From a virus: a stretch of DNA of 33,006 nt. The translations under genes and the position numbers were made by a program. This document shows, one piece after another, positions 16,841-24,036 of this stretch. The notes beneath the pieces were generated by a model that was given only the letters and a program-made list of their open reading frames with translations, searched no databases and was not told the DNA's origin. Within the stretch, counting starts at the first letter, position 1. Each line of letters starts with the position of its first letter. Location: positions 1-33,006 of IMG/VR virus record IMGVR_UViG_3300032893_000209, one strand, 5' to 3'.

Positions 16841-17977
16841 TTAAGTTTTAATAATTTGAGCAAATACAATAGTAGGCTGAGTATTTTGATGCGCAGTGCC
16901 ACTACCGGCGGCGTTAGTAGATATTCCAGTGGAAGCGCCATTGATAGAAATTCCAGTTGCCGCCGCAGCAGTTCCTCCACCAATAGTAGGAAAGCTATTG
17001 GTAGAACCTCCTCCAGTAGAAGACACCGCTGGTCCTGCTAATCCCCCTGCATCATCTTGAACATACGTAGTAATTGTGCCTAAACTATGGCTATGGGTAG
17101 GATCATTAACACTATGGCTGTGAGTAGGATCAGTAATGCCGTGGGTATGAGAAGCTAAATTAGCAGTAGAAAGAGCGACTGTTTCCGCTCCTCCAGAAGC
17201 ACCAAGGGAAACTCCATTAATCCCAGAACCTCCAGAAGTAAGCCTATTAGCAGCGCTTCCTCCCATATTATCCTGACCGGCAGAAACACGACCACGACAA
17301 TCTGGAATGTTAAAAGTAGTAGAACCATCACCAGCACCATAAGTAGTACTGATTACTCCGAACAAAGCCGAATAAGTAGCTCTACTTACAGCTTGGCCAT
17401 AACAAAGTAGCCAGCCCGTAGGTGCGGAGGAACCAGCAAAAGGAATTACCGCCCCAGTAGGAGCGCCAGAAACAGCACCAACAGCCCCTTGTACAAAGGC
17501 CGTCGTAGCCATTTTCGTACTATTATCCCCACCAGTCTGTGTTACACCATCTAAAGAAGGGGAATATGTAGTATGGGCGATTACATTAGTTCCATCTACT
17601 AATAAAGAAACTCTGAAACCATTAGGAATCGTAATTCCAGTACCAGCAACAGTTTTAACTACAATTGATTGTCCCCCAGTGGTGCTATTAAGCACCGAAT
17701 AAGTTTTTTGGATAGTAGGGACAATAAGATTGCGAGTAGCCGTTAAAGAAACTCCGCTAGTAACTACGAGGTAATAACAACGCGCTGCAGACGAAGTTCC
17801 ATTACTTATAGATATCGTTAAATCAGCATCCGCAGCGAAATTAACCGCACCCTTACCTACAATAGCTTGCTCGATAAGAGTACCTAAATTATTGTTTGTA
17901 GAAGTCCCCCACGTACCAGCTTGTTCACCAGTAGTGATAAGTTCTAAAGCAAGGTTTGTACTGTAAGTTGAAGCCAT
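16841..17977 (-). CDS. Tail fibre with phage collar domain and His-box
   Basis: This 378-residue protein has an N-terminal attachment-like region (1-60, TYSTNLALELITTGEQAGTW), a beta-rich middle and a trimerisation-like segment with DNSTKMATTAFVQGAV at about 150-165. A phage tail collar domain (Pfam Phage_Collar type) follows at about 175-235, with PTGWLLCYGQAVSR and STTFNIPDCRGRV. After this come HTH at 277-279 and two copies of DPTHSHS (283-289, 292-298). Similar His pairs bind iron along the axis of T4 fibre needles. The C-terminus ends with QNTQPTIVFAQIIKT, usual for this class. It is probably a receptor-binding or short tail fibre. Its start shares one base with the upstream adaptor stop. 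Confidence 0.8.
   Translation of the reverse strand: MASTYSTNLALELITTGEQAGTWGTSTNNNLGTLIEQAIVGKGAVNFAADADLTISISNGTSSAARCYYLVVTSGVSLTATRNLIVPTIQKTYSVLNSTTGGQSIVVKTVAGTGITIPNGFRVSLLVDGTNVIAHTTYSPSLDGVTQTGGDNSTKMATTAFVQGAVGAVSGAPTGAVIPFAGSSAPTGWLLCYGQAVSRATYSALFGVISTTYGAGDGSTTFNIPDCRGRVSAGQDNMGGSAANRLTSGGSGINGVSLGASGGAETVALSTANLASHTHGITDPTHSHSVNDPTHSHSLGTITTYVQDDAGGLAGPAVSSTGGGSTNSFPTIGGGTAAAATGISINGASTGISTNAAGSGTAHQNTQPTIVFAQIIKT
17087..17149 (-). repeat. HxH tandem motif in the tail fibre
   Basis: Three His-x-His boxes lie nine residues apart (His277/279, 286/288, 295/297 of the fibre). The second and third are within near-identical DPTHSHS units, and the repetition is also visible in the DNA. 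In T4-like fibres such pairs coordinate metal in the trimer axis; the same role here is inferred. Confidence 0.7.
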
Positions 17978-18630
17978 TAGTTGACCTTCACTTTAGTTTG
18001 CATATCACGATACGTATCTTGACGATCTTTACCATCACCAAGTTGTTTAAGAAGATTCAATCCTTCTTTAAATTTGGTGTCGTATGCCTGAATTAAATCA
18101 GGTTCGCCTTTTAAATAAATATAACCTTCTACAAGGCAACCATAAAGCAATACAGAATCATAATATTGACTCAACCATGTAGTATTTCCCGGCATTACAT
18201 CTACCAAAGAAGTAGGATAAGCATAGTAGGTCAGTTCAATTGGATAGGTCTGATCTGGAATTCTAGAAAAACAAATAGTCGCCGCATCCTGCATCGCATA
18301 AAAATCAGGCATTCCTGTTACAGTTGGATTAGGAAAGGCTTCCCACATCCAACTCATATCTTTATTAATCACGGCATGACGAATATTTGAAGCATCCACG
18401 ATAAATAATTCGTATGGGGCTAATAAATCTATAGGAGCAGTTACCGTTCTAACCGTAGCACTAGTTTGAAGCCCAGATGAAGGTTTACGCATAACCGGTA
18501 ACTGAACAGAGTTATAAATTCGCTGTTCAGTTTGACGTACCATAATTGGAATATTATTGACAAAGCTTGTCTCTGCGTTTGCAAGATAATCCTGCATCGC
18601 CTGAGTAAGCTGAGCCATGGTCATACTCAT
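17977..18630 (-). CDS. Second head-tail adaptor-like protein
   Basis: This 217-residue protein is helical at both ends with a beta-rich centre. The N-terminal helices contain MAQLTQAMQDYLANAETSFVNN and RQTEQRIYNSVQLPVMRK; the middle has YELFIVDASNI and EAFPNPTVTGMPDFYAM; a C-terminal helical pair carries a conserved Tyr-rich segment (SQYYDSVLLYGCLVEGYIYL). This layout matches the adaptor family of P22 gp4 / T7 gp11 / SU10 adaptor proteins that form a ring under the portal. A likely gp4-like gene also lies 700 bases upstream, so the two may form successive rings or one may be a tail nozzle subunit. Three bases separate it from the preceding gene. Confidence 0.55.
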   Translation of the reverse strand: MSMTMAQLTQAMQDYLANAETSFVNNIPIMVRQTEQRIYNSVQLPVMRKPSSGLQTSATVRTVTAPIDLLAPYELFIVDASNIRHAVINKDMSWMWEAFPNPTVTGMPDFYAMQDAATICFSRIPDQTYPIELTYYAYPTSLVDVMPGNTTWLSQYYDSVLLYGCLVEGYIYLKGEPDLIQAYDTKFKEGLNLLKQLGDGKDRQDTYRDMQTKVKVN

Positions 18631-18633
18631 TAC

Positions 18634-18915
18634 TTACCCCTTCTGTTTAAATCCAATCGTGCGAGTTACTTTAGTGCTATATCCTTCTTTAGCTCCAGTC
18701 CAAGGTCCAGTGGACGTTTTACCTTTCGTTTGGGCACCACTGCCACGCACGGTGATTCCTTTTACAGAATTACCGCTTGGATCACTTCCTTTAAGTTTGT
18801 TGTTTCCACTACCCCAAGCAAAATTAGCTGGAACTTTGGAAGCACTTTTTTGATTTTCCACTTTGGCCATACCACGGCCAACAGCTTTACGTTTTTCATT
18901 CAGATTTTTGAGCAT
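18634..18915 (-). CDS. Small basic Gly/Ser/Lys-rich protein, unknown function
   Basis: This 93-residue protein is strongly basic and rich in Lys, Gly and Ser, with phrases such as LNEKRKAVGRGMAKVE and TKVTRTIGFKQKG. It has no hydrophobic core of normal size, so much of it is probably unstructured or binds nucleic acid. The start has AAGGA about 8 bases upstream and overlaps the preceding 57-residue gene by 20 bases. It lies between the two adaptor genes, so a minor virion role is likely. I do not recognise a family. Confidence 0.6.
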   Translation of the reverse strand: MLKNLNEKRKAVGRGMAKVENQKSASKVPANFAWGSGNNKLKGSDPSGNSVKGITVRGSGAQTKGKTSTGPWTGAKEGYSTKVTRTIGFKQKG

Positions 18916-19069
18916 TTGATTTTTCCTTAGTTAATTCGGCAAGTTGAGCTTTAAGTACTGCGACTTCTCCTGATAAGTTCATATTCTGTTGAATAGCAAT
19001 GCCCAACTGCGCATTTAAAGATTGAATAGCAGCATCAATTCTAAATTTTTGTTCTTCTTCTTTTGTCAT
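18896..19069 (-). CDS. 57-residue helical protein between the adaptor genes
   Basis: Translating 19069 down to the TGA at 18896 gives 57 residues beginning MTKEEEQKFRIDAAIQ and ending KEKSNAQKSE. It is almost entirely helix-forming, with hydrophobic residues at coiled-coil spacing through LNAQLGIAIQQN and EVAVLKAQLAELTKE. Its ATG overlaps the preceding TGA as ATGA (19066-19069), the junction used elsewhere in this operon, and there is no independent Shine-Dalgarno, so translational coupling is likely. It ends 20 bases inside the next gene. Without it, a 150-base gap would break an otherwise gapless operon. The function is unknown; a small coiled-coil assembly factor is one possibility. Confidence 0.65.
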   Translation of the reverse strand: MTKEEEQKFRIDAAIQSLNAQLGIAIQQNMNLSGEVAVLKAQLAELTKEKSNAQKSE

Positions 19070-19356
19070 CGTTGGACTGAGTTAAGCCAAGCAAGTAAAG
19101 CCGCATATGCGGAGTTATCAACTGTCCGATCAGTTAAAGGATCAGGACGAGGATATTGAAGAGCTTGTGGATCATTAATAGGATATCTACCTATCTGATA
19201 TTGAGGATGATCTGGGTCCAAGCATTCTGAGCAAACCAACCAATTGGTATTCTGCATGTTTCGAATTTGCCACTTTAATTCTTTAAGCGGCTTAAATTCG
19301 CCACAACGATCACAAATACCAATACTTTTATTACCTGATGCGTAGGGCTGTGGCAT
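19066..19356 (-). CDS. Small zinc-ribbon protein
   Basis: This 96-residue protein has two cysteine knuckles, CDRC at 15-18 and CSEC at 42-45. The spacing is typical of a zinc ribbon (C-x2-C, 23 residues, C-x2-C), and HPQYQIGRYP follows. The C-terminal half is polar and ends in a short helix (AYAALLAWLNSV). The start shares one base with the gp4-like adaptor stop. I recall small zinc-ribbon genes beside adaptor genes in related environmental phages, which suggests an assembly or minor virion role rather than transcription. That remains inference. Confidence 0.65.
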   Translation of the reverse strand: MPQPYASGNKSIGICDRCGEFKPLKELKWQIRNMQNTNWLVCSECLDPDHPQYQIGRYPINDPQALQYPRPDPLTDRTVDNSAYAALLAWLNSVQR

Positions 19357-20051
19357 TACATCATCCCCGGTGGCATATAAGGTACAAGTTGAACAGGAGC
19401 TTTTTCACGATCTTCTCCTGTCGCCAATTCAAGTTGTCGAGCATATTCAGCTTGGACTAAAGGTAAACGTCCTTCCATTCCCGGTTTACGAAGGCACATT
19501 TGATAAGCTAATCCAGCCAGCATAGCGGGATAAAATCTTGCTGGAGTATCTAAAGTATAAGCTCCAGAAGTACCAACATCCTGTATCCGACGAATATAGT
19601 AAATAACCGCTGTCCAAGTCTGTGTAGCATCCGGAATAGGCCAATAAGTAATCGTTGGAGCAATCTGCCGATCCACCATATATTGAATCGGCCTTCCTGT
19701 GGTTAACTTATTAGGAATCGCGGAATATACCGACATAGAAATACGATTCATCTTTAAATCTGCTTGAGTAGCTACGTTTCCAGCAGAAGTTCGCATCACC
19801 ACATCAAACACATCCACAATATCAGTAGGTAAATTATAATTAGCAGTACTTGGAGTTAAATTAACACTAGTATTGGCGAGCGTCCAAAAATTGAGACCCA
19901 TGTTGGCCCATTCCTGAAACACCATATTCAGAGCGAATCTCGCCGTCCGGAAATCATATCCGGTACGCGCTTCGAATCCGGCCAACGTGCAGGACTGCTC
20001 TATTAAATCTGCATTGCCGGGATTAAATACAGTTACGCCAGAAGTAGCCAT
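19356..20051 (-). CDS. gp4-like head-tail adaptor (head completion) protein
   Basis: In this 231-residue protein, N-terminal helices (DLIEQSCTLAGFEAR, then TARFALNMVFQEWANMG) are followed by a beta region with LPTDIVDVFDVVMR and RPIQYMVDRQ, and a C-terminal helical hairpin (YPAMLAGLAYQMCLR, LVQAEYARQLELATGEDREK). This matches the P22 gp4 / T7 gp11-type adaptor family. Twelve copies normally dock under the portal and connect it to the tail hub, closing the packaged head. Of the two adaptor-like proteins here, this one has the clearer family features (AGxxxRTG, FxxWANxGLxxW). Sixteen bases separate it from the upstream gene. Confidence 0.7.
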   Translation of the reverse strand: MATSGVTVFNPGNADLIEQSCTLAGFEARTGYDFRTARFALNMVFQEWANMGLNFWTLANTSVNLTPSTANYNLPTDIVDVFDVVMRTSAGNVATQADLKMNRISMSVYSAIPNKLTTGRPIQYMVDRQIAPTITYWPIPDATQTWTAVIYYIRRIQDVGTSGAYTLDTPARFYPAMLAGLAYQMCLRKPGMEGRLPLVQAEYARQLELATGEDREKAPVQLVPYMPPGMM

Positions 20052-20066
20052 TTAATATTAACTTCA

Positions 20067-20810
20067 TTAACAACAACGACCTTTAGTATGGCCTTTAGAA
20101 GCAATTCCATCGCCACGCCCACCTACTCTCCCACCAGTGGACATTTTTTCTACCAAAGAAGTAGATTTTGAACCGGGGCTGTCTTTTTTATGAAGTACTG
20201 ACTTATCCGATCCTACTGGACCCTCAACGGGATCAAGATTAGATTTAACGTGCGGAATATTAGACCCTTTAGAAGAACTAACTTTTCCACCGTCTTTAAA
20301 GTGCTTGGCTTTAGTTTTACCCTTTTCTTGCCATTTATGCTCCCCAAACTTAGTAGGAACTTCTTTGGCTTCATTTGGATCATTTACATCTACACGACCA
20401 CCAGAGCTATGTTTTTTCACAGAACCTCCACAGGAAGCATAATAGGTACGTTTTTTCTTAACAGAACCGCCTTTTTTATAACTTTGTTTCATTCCTAAGC
20501 CACGGCGAATTCTGTCTCCAATAGCACGACCAAAAGTATTGCGTTTAGTACTTTCAACCATTTCATCTTTAGGCGACTCAGGAGGGTTGGAAAGCTTTTG
20601 AACTTCCGATCCTTCAACATCATCAACAGTAGCTAATCTCCTAGCTTGAGCTTTAGTGGCTTCTTCAATAATGCCACCTTTAGCTGCCTTTTTAATTCCT
20701 TCATGAGCCATTCGTTTAGCATCGGACTGCTTAATGCCGACTTTTTTGGCAAAAGCAGCGTTATGTTCCGCAGCGCGGAATAATTTATTTTGTTTAGGGG
20801 TCCAAGGCAT
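20067..20810 (-). CDS. Basic GG-motif virion-associated protein with GDGIASKGHTKGR C-terminus
   Basis: This 247-residue, strongly basic protein starts with a small helical domain (1-45: KQNKLFRAAEHNAAFAKKVG, then DAKRMAHEGI). The rest is unstructured and carries repeated short motifs of the form aromatic/polar-x-x-Gly-Gly-x-Val: YKKGGSV (111-117), SCGGSV (126-131), SSGGRV (135-140), FKDGGKV (171-177) and MSTGGRV (223-229), plus a weaker KGGII (44-48). It ends GDGIASKGHTKGRCC, which I recall as a recurrent C-terminal signature in environmental phage structural proteins. The last two residues are cysteines. Position before the adaptor suggests a packaged, DNA-contacting or tail-assembly protein. 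No function can be assigned. Confidence 0.6.
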   Translation of the reverse strand: MPWTPKQNKLFRAAEHNAAFAKKVGIKQSDAKRMAHEGIKKAAKGGIIEEATKAQARRLATVDDVEGSEVQKLSNPPESPKDEMVESTKRNTFGRAIGDRIRRGLGMKQSYKKGGSVKKKRTYYASCGGSVKKHSSGGRVDVNDPNEAKEVPTKFGEHKWQEKGKTKAKHFKDGGKVSSSKGSNIPHVKSNLDPVEGPVGSDKSVLHKKDSPGSKSTSLVEKMSTGGRVGGRGDGIASKGHTKGRCC

Positions 20811-21181
20811 TAGGTAACTCCAATTTCGCCTTCAGCTTCAATAACTAGAGAAGTCGCGGCACTCGCTACTCCAGTAAAAAAGTCTGCTGTATCTAGACGT
20901 AATGCCCCATACCAATCTACATAACTATTAGCTGGAATAGAAAGAGCAGTACCTAAGAATTCAGTACCCGCCGCCGATCCGCCAGTAGCACCAATATAGC
21001 CGCTAAAAGTTACAGCGCCAGCAGTCTTATTTACGATCCTAATATGACGAAGAATGTAATAAGAATTGGTAGAAGTAGCCGGAGGATTAGTACCGCCCGT
21101 AAGCGTTGGAGGATTAAAAAGATTACCCACGGCGTTCGCCACAGATATTGGTCCAAGTCGAATTGCTTTATTTGCAGCCAT
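20810..21181 (-). CDS. Small beta-rich structural protein
   Basis: This 123-residue protein appears all-beta: alternating hydrophobic strands (YYILRHIRIVN, GAVTFSGYIGA, SYVDWYGALRL, TSLVIEAEGEIGV) with Gly/Ala/Thr loops and no Cys. This looks like a decoration, fibre-cap or head-fibre protein. It lies between fibre-like genes and the GG-motif protein; its start has AGGAGACTTT just upstream and its stop shares one base with the next gene. No specific family recognised. Confidence 0.55.
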   Translation of the reverse strand: MAANKAIRLGPISVANAVGNLFNPPTLTGGTNPPATSTNSYYILRHIRIVNKTAGAVTFSGYIGATGGSAAGTEFLGTALSIPANSYVDWYGALRLDTADFFTGVASAATSLVIEAEGEIGVT

Positions 21182-21189
21182 AAAGTCTC

Positions 21190-21828
21190 CTAAACATTTC
21201 TTAAATATGCTTGTTGTACTGTATTAGTCCCCGAGTAGGACGACCCACCATTGAATGAAACTCCAATAAAACTACTAGCTACAGTAGTATCGAATCCACT
21301 GGAAGTAACTAAAATCACTCCACTACCAGAAGCGCCAGTAGATATTAAACCTGTTGCAGCTAAAGCGTGCGTGCATCGGCACATTCCGACCATAACCCCA
21401 GAAGCGCCAACGCTTCGTACATGCGCCCATACTTCAAAAATACCTGTATCTGCAGCAGCAGTACCAGCACCAAAAGTAAATGTTAAACGCGCAGTATCGG
21501 CAATGGTTCCGTTGGTTCCAATTCTAATAATAACAGTAGTAGCGGCAGTACCAGCCGCCGTTTTCGCCATATCAAACACAAAATAATACGATGAGCTAAC
21601 ACGAAGCAAACCGGGAGGAATTGCTAAACTAGAACCAGTCATATAAGTATCAGCAGCAAATCCGGTTTGGTTTGCAGTAGTAGTAGTAACAACATCATCT
21701 ACGGTATCTACAGTTCCGGCATCATTTTTAGTAGTTAATTTTTTAGTTACATTATCAAAGTAAATGATTCCTTGCCCCGCCGCTGGGGTAGTTGGAATAC
21801 TCTGGGTATCAAGAAGAATCTGGGCCAT
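21190..21828 (-). CDS. Fibre-like beta-rich structural protein
   Basis: This 212-residue protein begins MAQILLDTQSIPTTPAAGQG and IYFDNVTKKLTTKNDAG. That N-terminal pattern is common in phage fibre proteins, where a short strand repeat precedes a globular head. The remaining 150 residues form a Thr/Gly/Ala-rich beta domain resembling a jelly-roll, with long strands (SYYFVFDMAKTAAG, TTVIIRIGTNG, GIFEVWAHVRS) and a Cys pair in MCRCTHA. The gene follows the collagen-like fibre gene with a one-base stop/start overlap, so the two may form a combined fibre. The function is inferred from composition and position. Confidence 0.55.
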   Translation of the reverse strand: MAQILLDTQSIPTTPAAGQGIIYFDNVTKKLTTKNDAGTVDTVDDVVTTTTANQTGFAADTYMTGSSLAIPPGLLRVSSSYYFVFDMAKTAAGTAATTVIIRIGTNGTIADTARLTFTFGAGTAAADTGIFEVWAHVRSVGASGVMVGMCRCTHALAATGLISTGASGSGVILVTSSGFDTTVASSFIGVSFNGGSSYSGTNTVQQAYLRNV

Positions 21829-23177
21829 TACGTTATACGAAGTTGCGAAGTACCAGCCAATGCAATTTGTTGAGCACCAGTAAGTTTTATTACTTTAGAA
21901 GCTACGGCATACTGTTCAGTATTAACAGTAAATGATCCGGGACTATAAGAACCAATAAAAGCGGGAGAATAAGTTACACCATTAAAATTATTTGGTTGTG
22001 TACCAGCTTCATAAAAACCCCAATCGTTTGTGGCAGTTCCAGCAGGAACAGTACTGTAAAATTGATAACGATTAGTTATACTTCCCCCACCATCGGCCTG
22101 AATATAAGCTCCATATAAATTAGTAATAGTTGAACCAACATCAAAAATCCCCTGTAAACGAAAACCATATGCGGAAGTAATAGTGGTAGCGGTTTCAGTA
22201 CTAATGTCCATAAAAATACCATTAAGCTCTACGTGAGTGCCTGCTGAAACATCGGCTACAATATTTTCAATTATAAGAGAATTAGAAGTAAAATCGCCCG
22301 TAATATTCATACTAGAAACAGAGCAAATACCAGTATCTAAAGCTCCTGTACCTCCGACACTAAAATCAAATTCATTGGTAAATAAATTACCTCTTACGTG
22401 ATTACTACCAGAAACCATCTCTGTGATAGAAGACCAAACAGCAAATCCCGGTTCATCAGCAGTGGGATCATATTCAATAGAATTAAAAATAACAGAAGCA
22501 ACGGGAGTTAAAGGAGTTGTCGCTGTAGTAAATACTCTAGTAACTTGCACATTATTATTAAATTGTTGAGGTCCATTTTGCGTATGCATCGCAAAATCAT
22601 AATCTAAATCTGGAGGATAAAAGAAAGGTTCTTCAGGCGGCTGAGAATCCAAATTTAAAACAACCCCAGCAGCAGAACTACCACTACCTGCGGGACCTTG
22701 CGGACCTTGTATACCTTGAGGTCCGGGAATCAGCATCGGAATATCAGGCTGATCCGGTTCTAAAAAAAGAGCGACACCCGGTAAACCTTGAAAACCTTGA
22801 ATGCCTTGTATTCCTTGTATTCCTTGTGGTCCGGGAATATGAAATCCGTCTTCCCCATCCATCCCATCCATCCCAATAATAGAATTCCCATCACGACCAA
22901 TCGTTCCATTAGCTCCCGCTACACCCGCAGGGCCGGGGACCATTAAAGGATCATCAGGTTGATCAGCTTCCAATAAAATAGTAATCCCCGGCGCTCCTTG
23001 AATTCCAATACCGGGAATCCCTTGTGGTCCTTGAGGACCTACAATTGGAAAACCATCTTCCCCAGAATCACCATCGGCTCCGGGAGTACCAGCAGCGCCA
23101 GCAGGACCTTGAGGACCTGTTCCACCAGCAACGAAATAATCGAAATTACCAGTAAAAGGATTAAAAGTATAAGGCAT
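21828..23177 (-). CDS. Collagen-like fibre protein
   Basis: This 449-residue protein has an N-terminal tag (MPYTFNPFTGNFDYF) and, from about residue 19 to 165, Gly-x-y collagen-like blocks (GPQGPAGAAGTPGADGDSG and GPQGIQGIQGIQGFQGLPG). These are broken by acidic, non-collagen stretches containing ILLEADQPDDP and LFLEPDQPDIP. A partial third copy (LNLDSQPPEEPFFYPP) leads into a C-terminal beta-rich domain (about 190-449). That domain has long strands and a probable beta-helix or jelly-roll fold. Collagen-like triple helices occur in phage head and tail fibres and form rod-like trimers, so this is probably a virion fibre. Both neighbours overlap it by one base. Confidence 0.75.
   Translation of the reverse strand: MPYTFNPFTGNFDYFVAGGTGPQGPAGAAGTPGADGDSGEDGFPIVGPQGPQGIPGIGIQGAPGITILLEADQPDDPLMVPGPAGVAGANGTIGRDGNSIIGMDGMDGEDGFHIPGPQGIQGIQGIQGFQGLPGVALFLEPDQPDIPMLIPGPQGIQGPQGPAGSGSSAAGVVLNLDSQPPEEPFFYPPDLDYDFAMHTQNGPQQFNNNVQVTRVFTTATTPLTPVASVIFNSIEYDPTADEPGFAVWSSITEMVSGSNHVRGNLFTNEFDFSVGGTGALDTGICSVSSMNITGDFTSNSLIIENIVADVSAGTHVELNGIFMDISTETATTITSAYGFRLQGIFDVGSTITNLYGAYIQADGGGSITNRYQFYSTVPAGTATNDWGFYEAGTQPNNFNGVTYSPAFIGSYSPGSFTVNTEQYAVASKVIKLTGAQQIALAGTSQLRIT
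22683..23123 (-). repeat. Duplicated collagen-like unit (about 70 residues)
   Basis: Within the collagen-like gene, GEDGF-x-IxGPQG at residues 39-50 recurs at 108-119, and LLEADQPDDP at 68-77 recurs as FLEPDQPDIP at 138-147. Both spacings are 69-70 residues, so the unit is a tandem duplication of a collagen block plus an acidic insertion. Confidence 0.7.
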
Positions 23178-23482
23178 TAGGTTTTCACCACGGTACTGAT
23201 CGTTGCTTTCGTTGCATCCGTATAAGTAATTGTTATCGTAGCTACGAGCGTTCCACCTAAACCACCAGTATAAAAAGTCCAGTAATCATGCGTAGCATCT
23301 TGGGTTAATTGCACGGCATCATATGTCGGCAATCCCATTCCACTAAAAGCAGTGATTTGATTACCTGTCGCATCTACTAAAAATACAGATAAAGAAGTAG
23401 AATTAGTAAATTTTTTAACAACTGCAAAATCACTACTAGTATTACTTTTTACTACACCACTATGATCAATTACTCCAGACAT
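23177..23482 (-). CDS. Small beta-rich structural protein, unknown family
   Basis: This 101-residue protein has a strand-rich, Thr/Gly-rich sequence (LSVFLVDATGNQITAFSG, DYWTFYTGGLGGTLVATIT, ATISTVVKT) without Cys or a membrane segment. It resembles a small Ig-like or beta-sandwich domain. It sits between the coiled-coil protein and the collagen-like fibre with one-base overlaps, so a fibre accessory or decoration role is likely. No specific family recognised. Confidence 0.5.
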   Translation of the reverse strand: MSGVIDHSGVVKSNTSSDFAVVKKFTNSTSLSVFLVDATGNQITAFSGMGLPTYDAVQLTQDATHDYWTFYTGGLGGTLVATITITYTDATKATISTVVKT

Positions 23483-24033
23483 TATTTACTTGTAATTACC
23501 GTATGAATATGTTCCTTAAGTGTAGTAAGCCTTTGGTGCAAGTTAGAAGCTAAGGCGTGCATTTCTTGAGCCGCAGCAGATTGTTTCTTAGCAGCGTCCA
23601 TCATGGAATTAGCTGCCGCTTCTCTAGTGAATAATTCTTTAAATTTAACTTCTATTTCTCTGCCTTTATTGACAGCTTCACTCATTAAAACACGAGCAGA
23701 ACTAGTAATATTCTGAGCCTCTATAACGGCTTCGTTTTTAAGTTTTTTAGCTTCAGTCGTAGCATCATCCACCAAGCTTTCAGCAATACCCTTGGCTTTT
23801 CCTACGATATTTTGAGCTTGAGTTTCAGCTATTCCGAGTTTTTCGGAAGCAGCATTTCGTTCCGATTGAGCAGCGGTTTTAAGCGCAGCAATCGTATCGA
23901 GGTCTTGAATGTGCTGTAATTTTTGGTCTACTTCCTCTTTTAACTTCTGATACTGATCTATTTTTGCTTGGAAAGCGGTAGGATCAGCAAGAAGCTGTTG
24001 AAGAAGCTTCATCGTGTCGTCGTTTAAGTTCAT
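23482..24033 (-). CDS. Coiled-coil structural or assembly protein
   Basis: This 183-residue protein is almost all helix. A short amphipathic N-terminus (DTMKLLQQLLADPTAFQAKI) is followed by heptad-like sequence to the end (YQKLKEEVDQKLQHIQDLDT, then Ala/Glu/Lys-rich repeats and LHQRLTTLKEHIHTVI). Composition resembles the coiled-coil rods of fibres, or a chaperone for fibre assembly. It starts 3 bases after the 317-residue protein and its stop shares one base with the next gene. No catalytic or membrane feature is visible. Confidence 0.55.
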   Translation of the reverse strand: MNLNDDTMKLLQQLLADPTAFQAKIDQYQKLKEEVDQKLQHIQDLDTIAALKTAAQSERNAASEKLGIAETQAQNIVGKAKGIAESLVDDATTEAKKLKNEAVIEAQNITSSARVLMSEAVNKGREIEVKFKELFTREAAANSMMDAAKKQSAAAQEMHALASNLHQRLTTLKEHIHTVITSK

Positions 24034-24036
24034 GTA

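Noticed and set aside
16841-17977. Diversity-generating retroelement target in the collar fibre
   Set aside because: The fibre has collar-type features, but no reverse transcriptase or template repeat is visible in the window.
22683-23123. CRISPR-like direct repeats in the collagen-like region
   Set aside because: The repeats are Gly-x-y codons inside one open frame without unique spacers or constant-length repeats.
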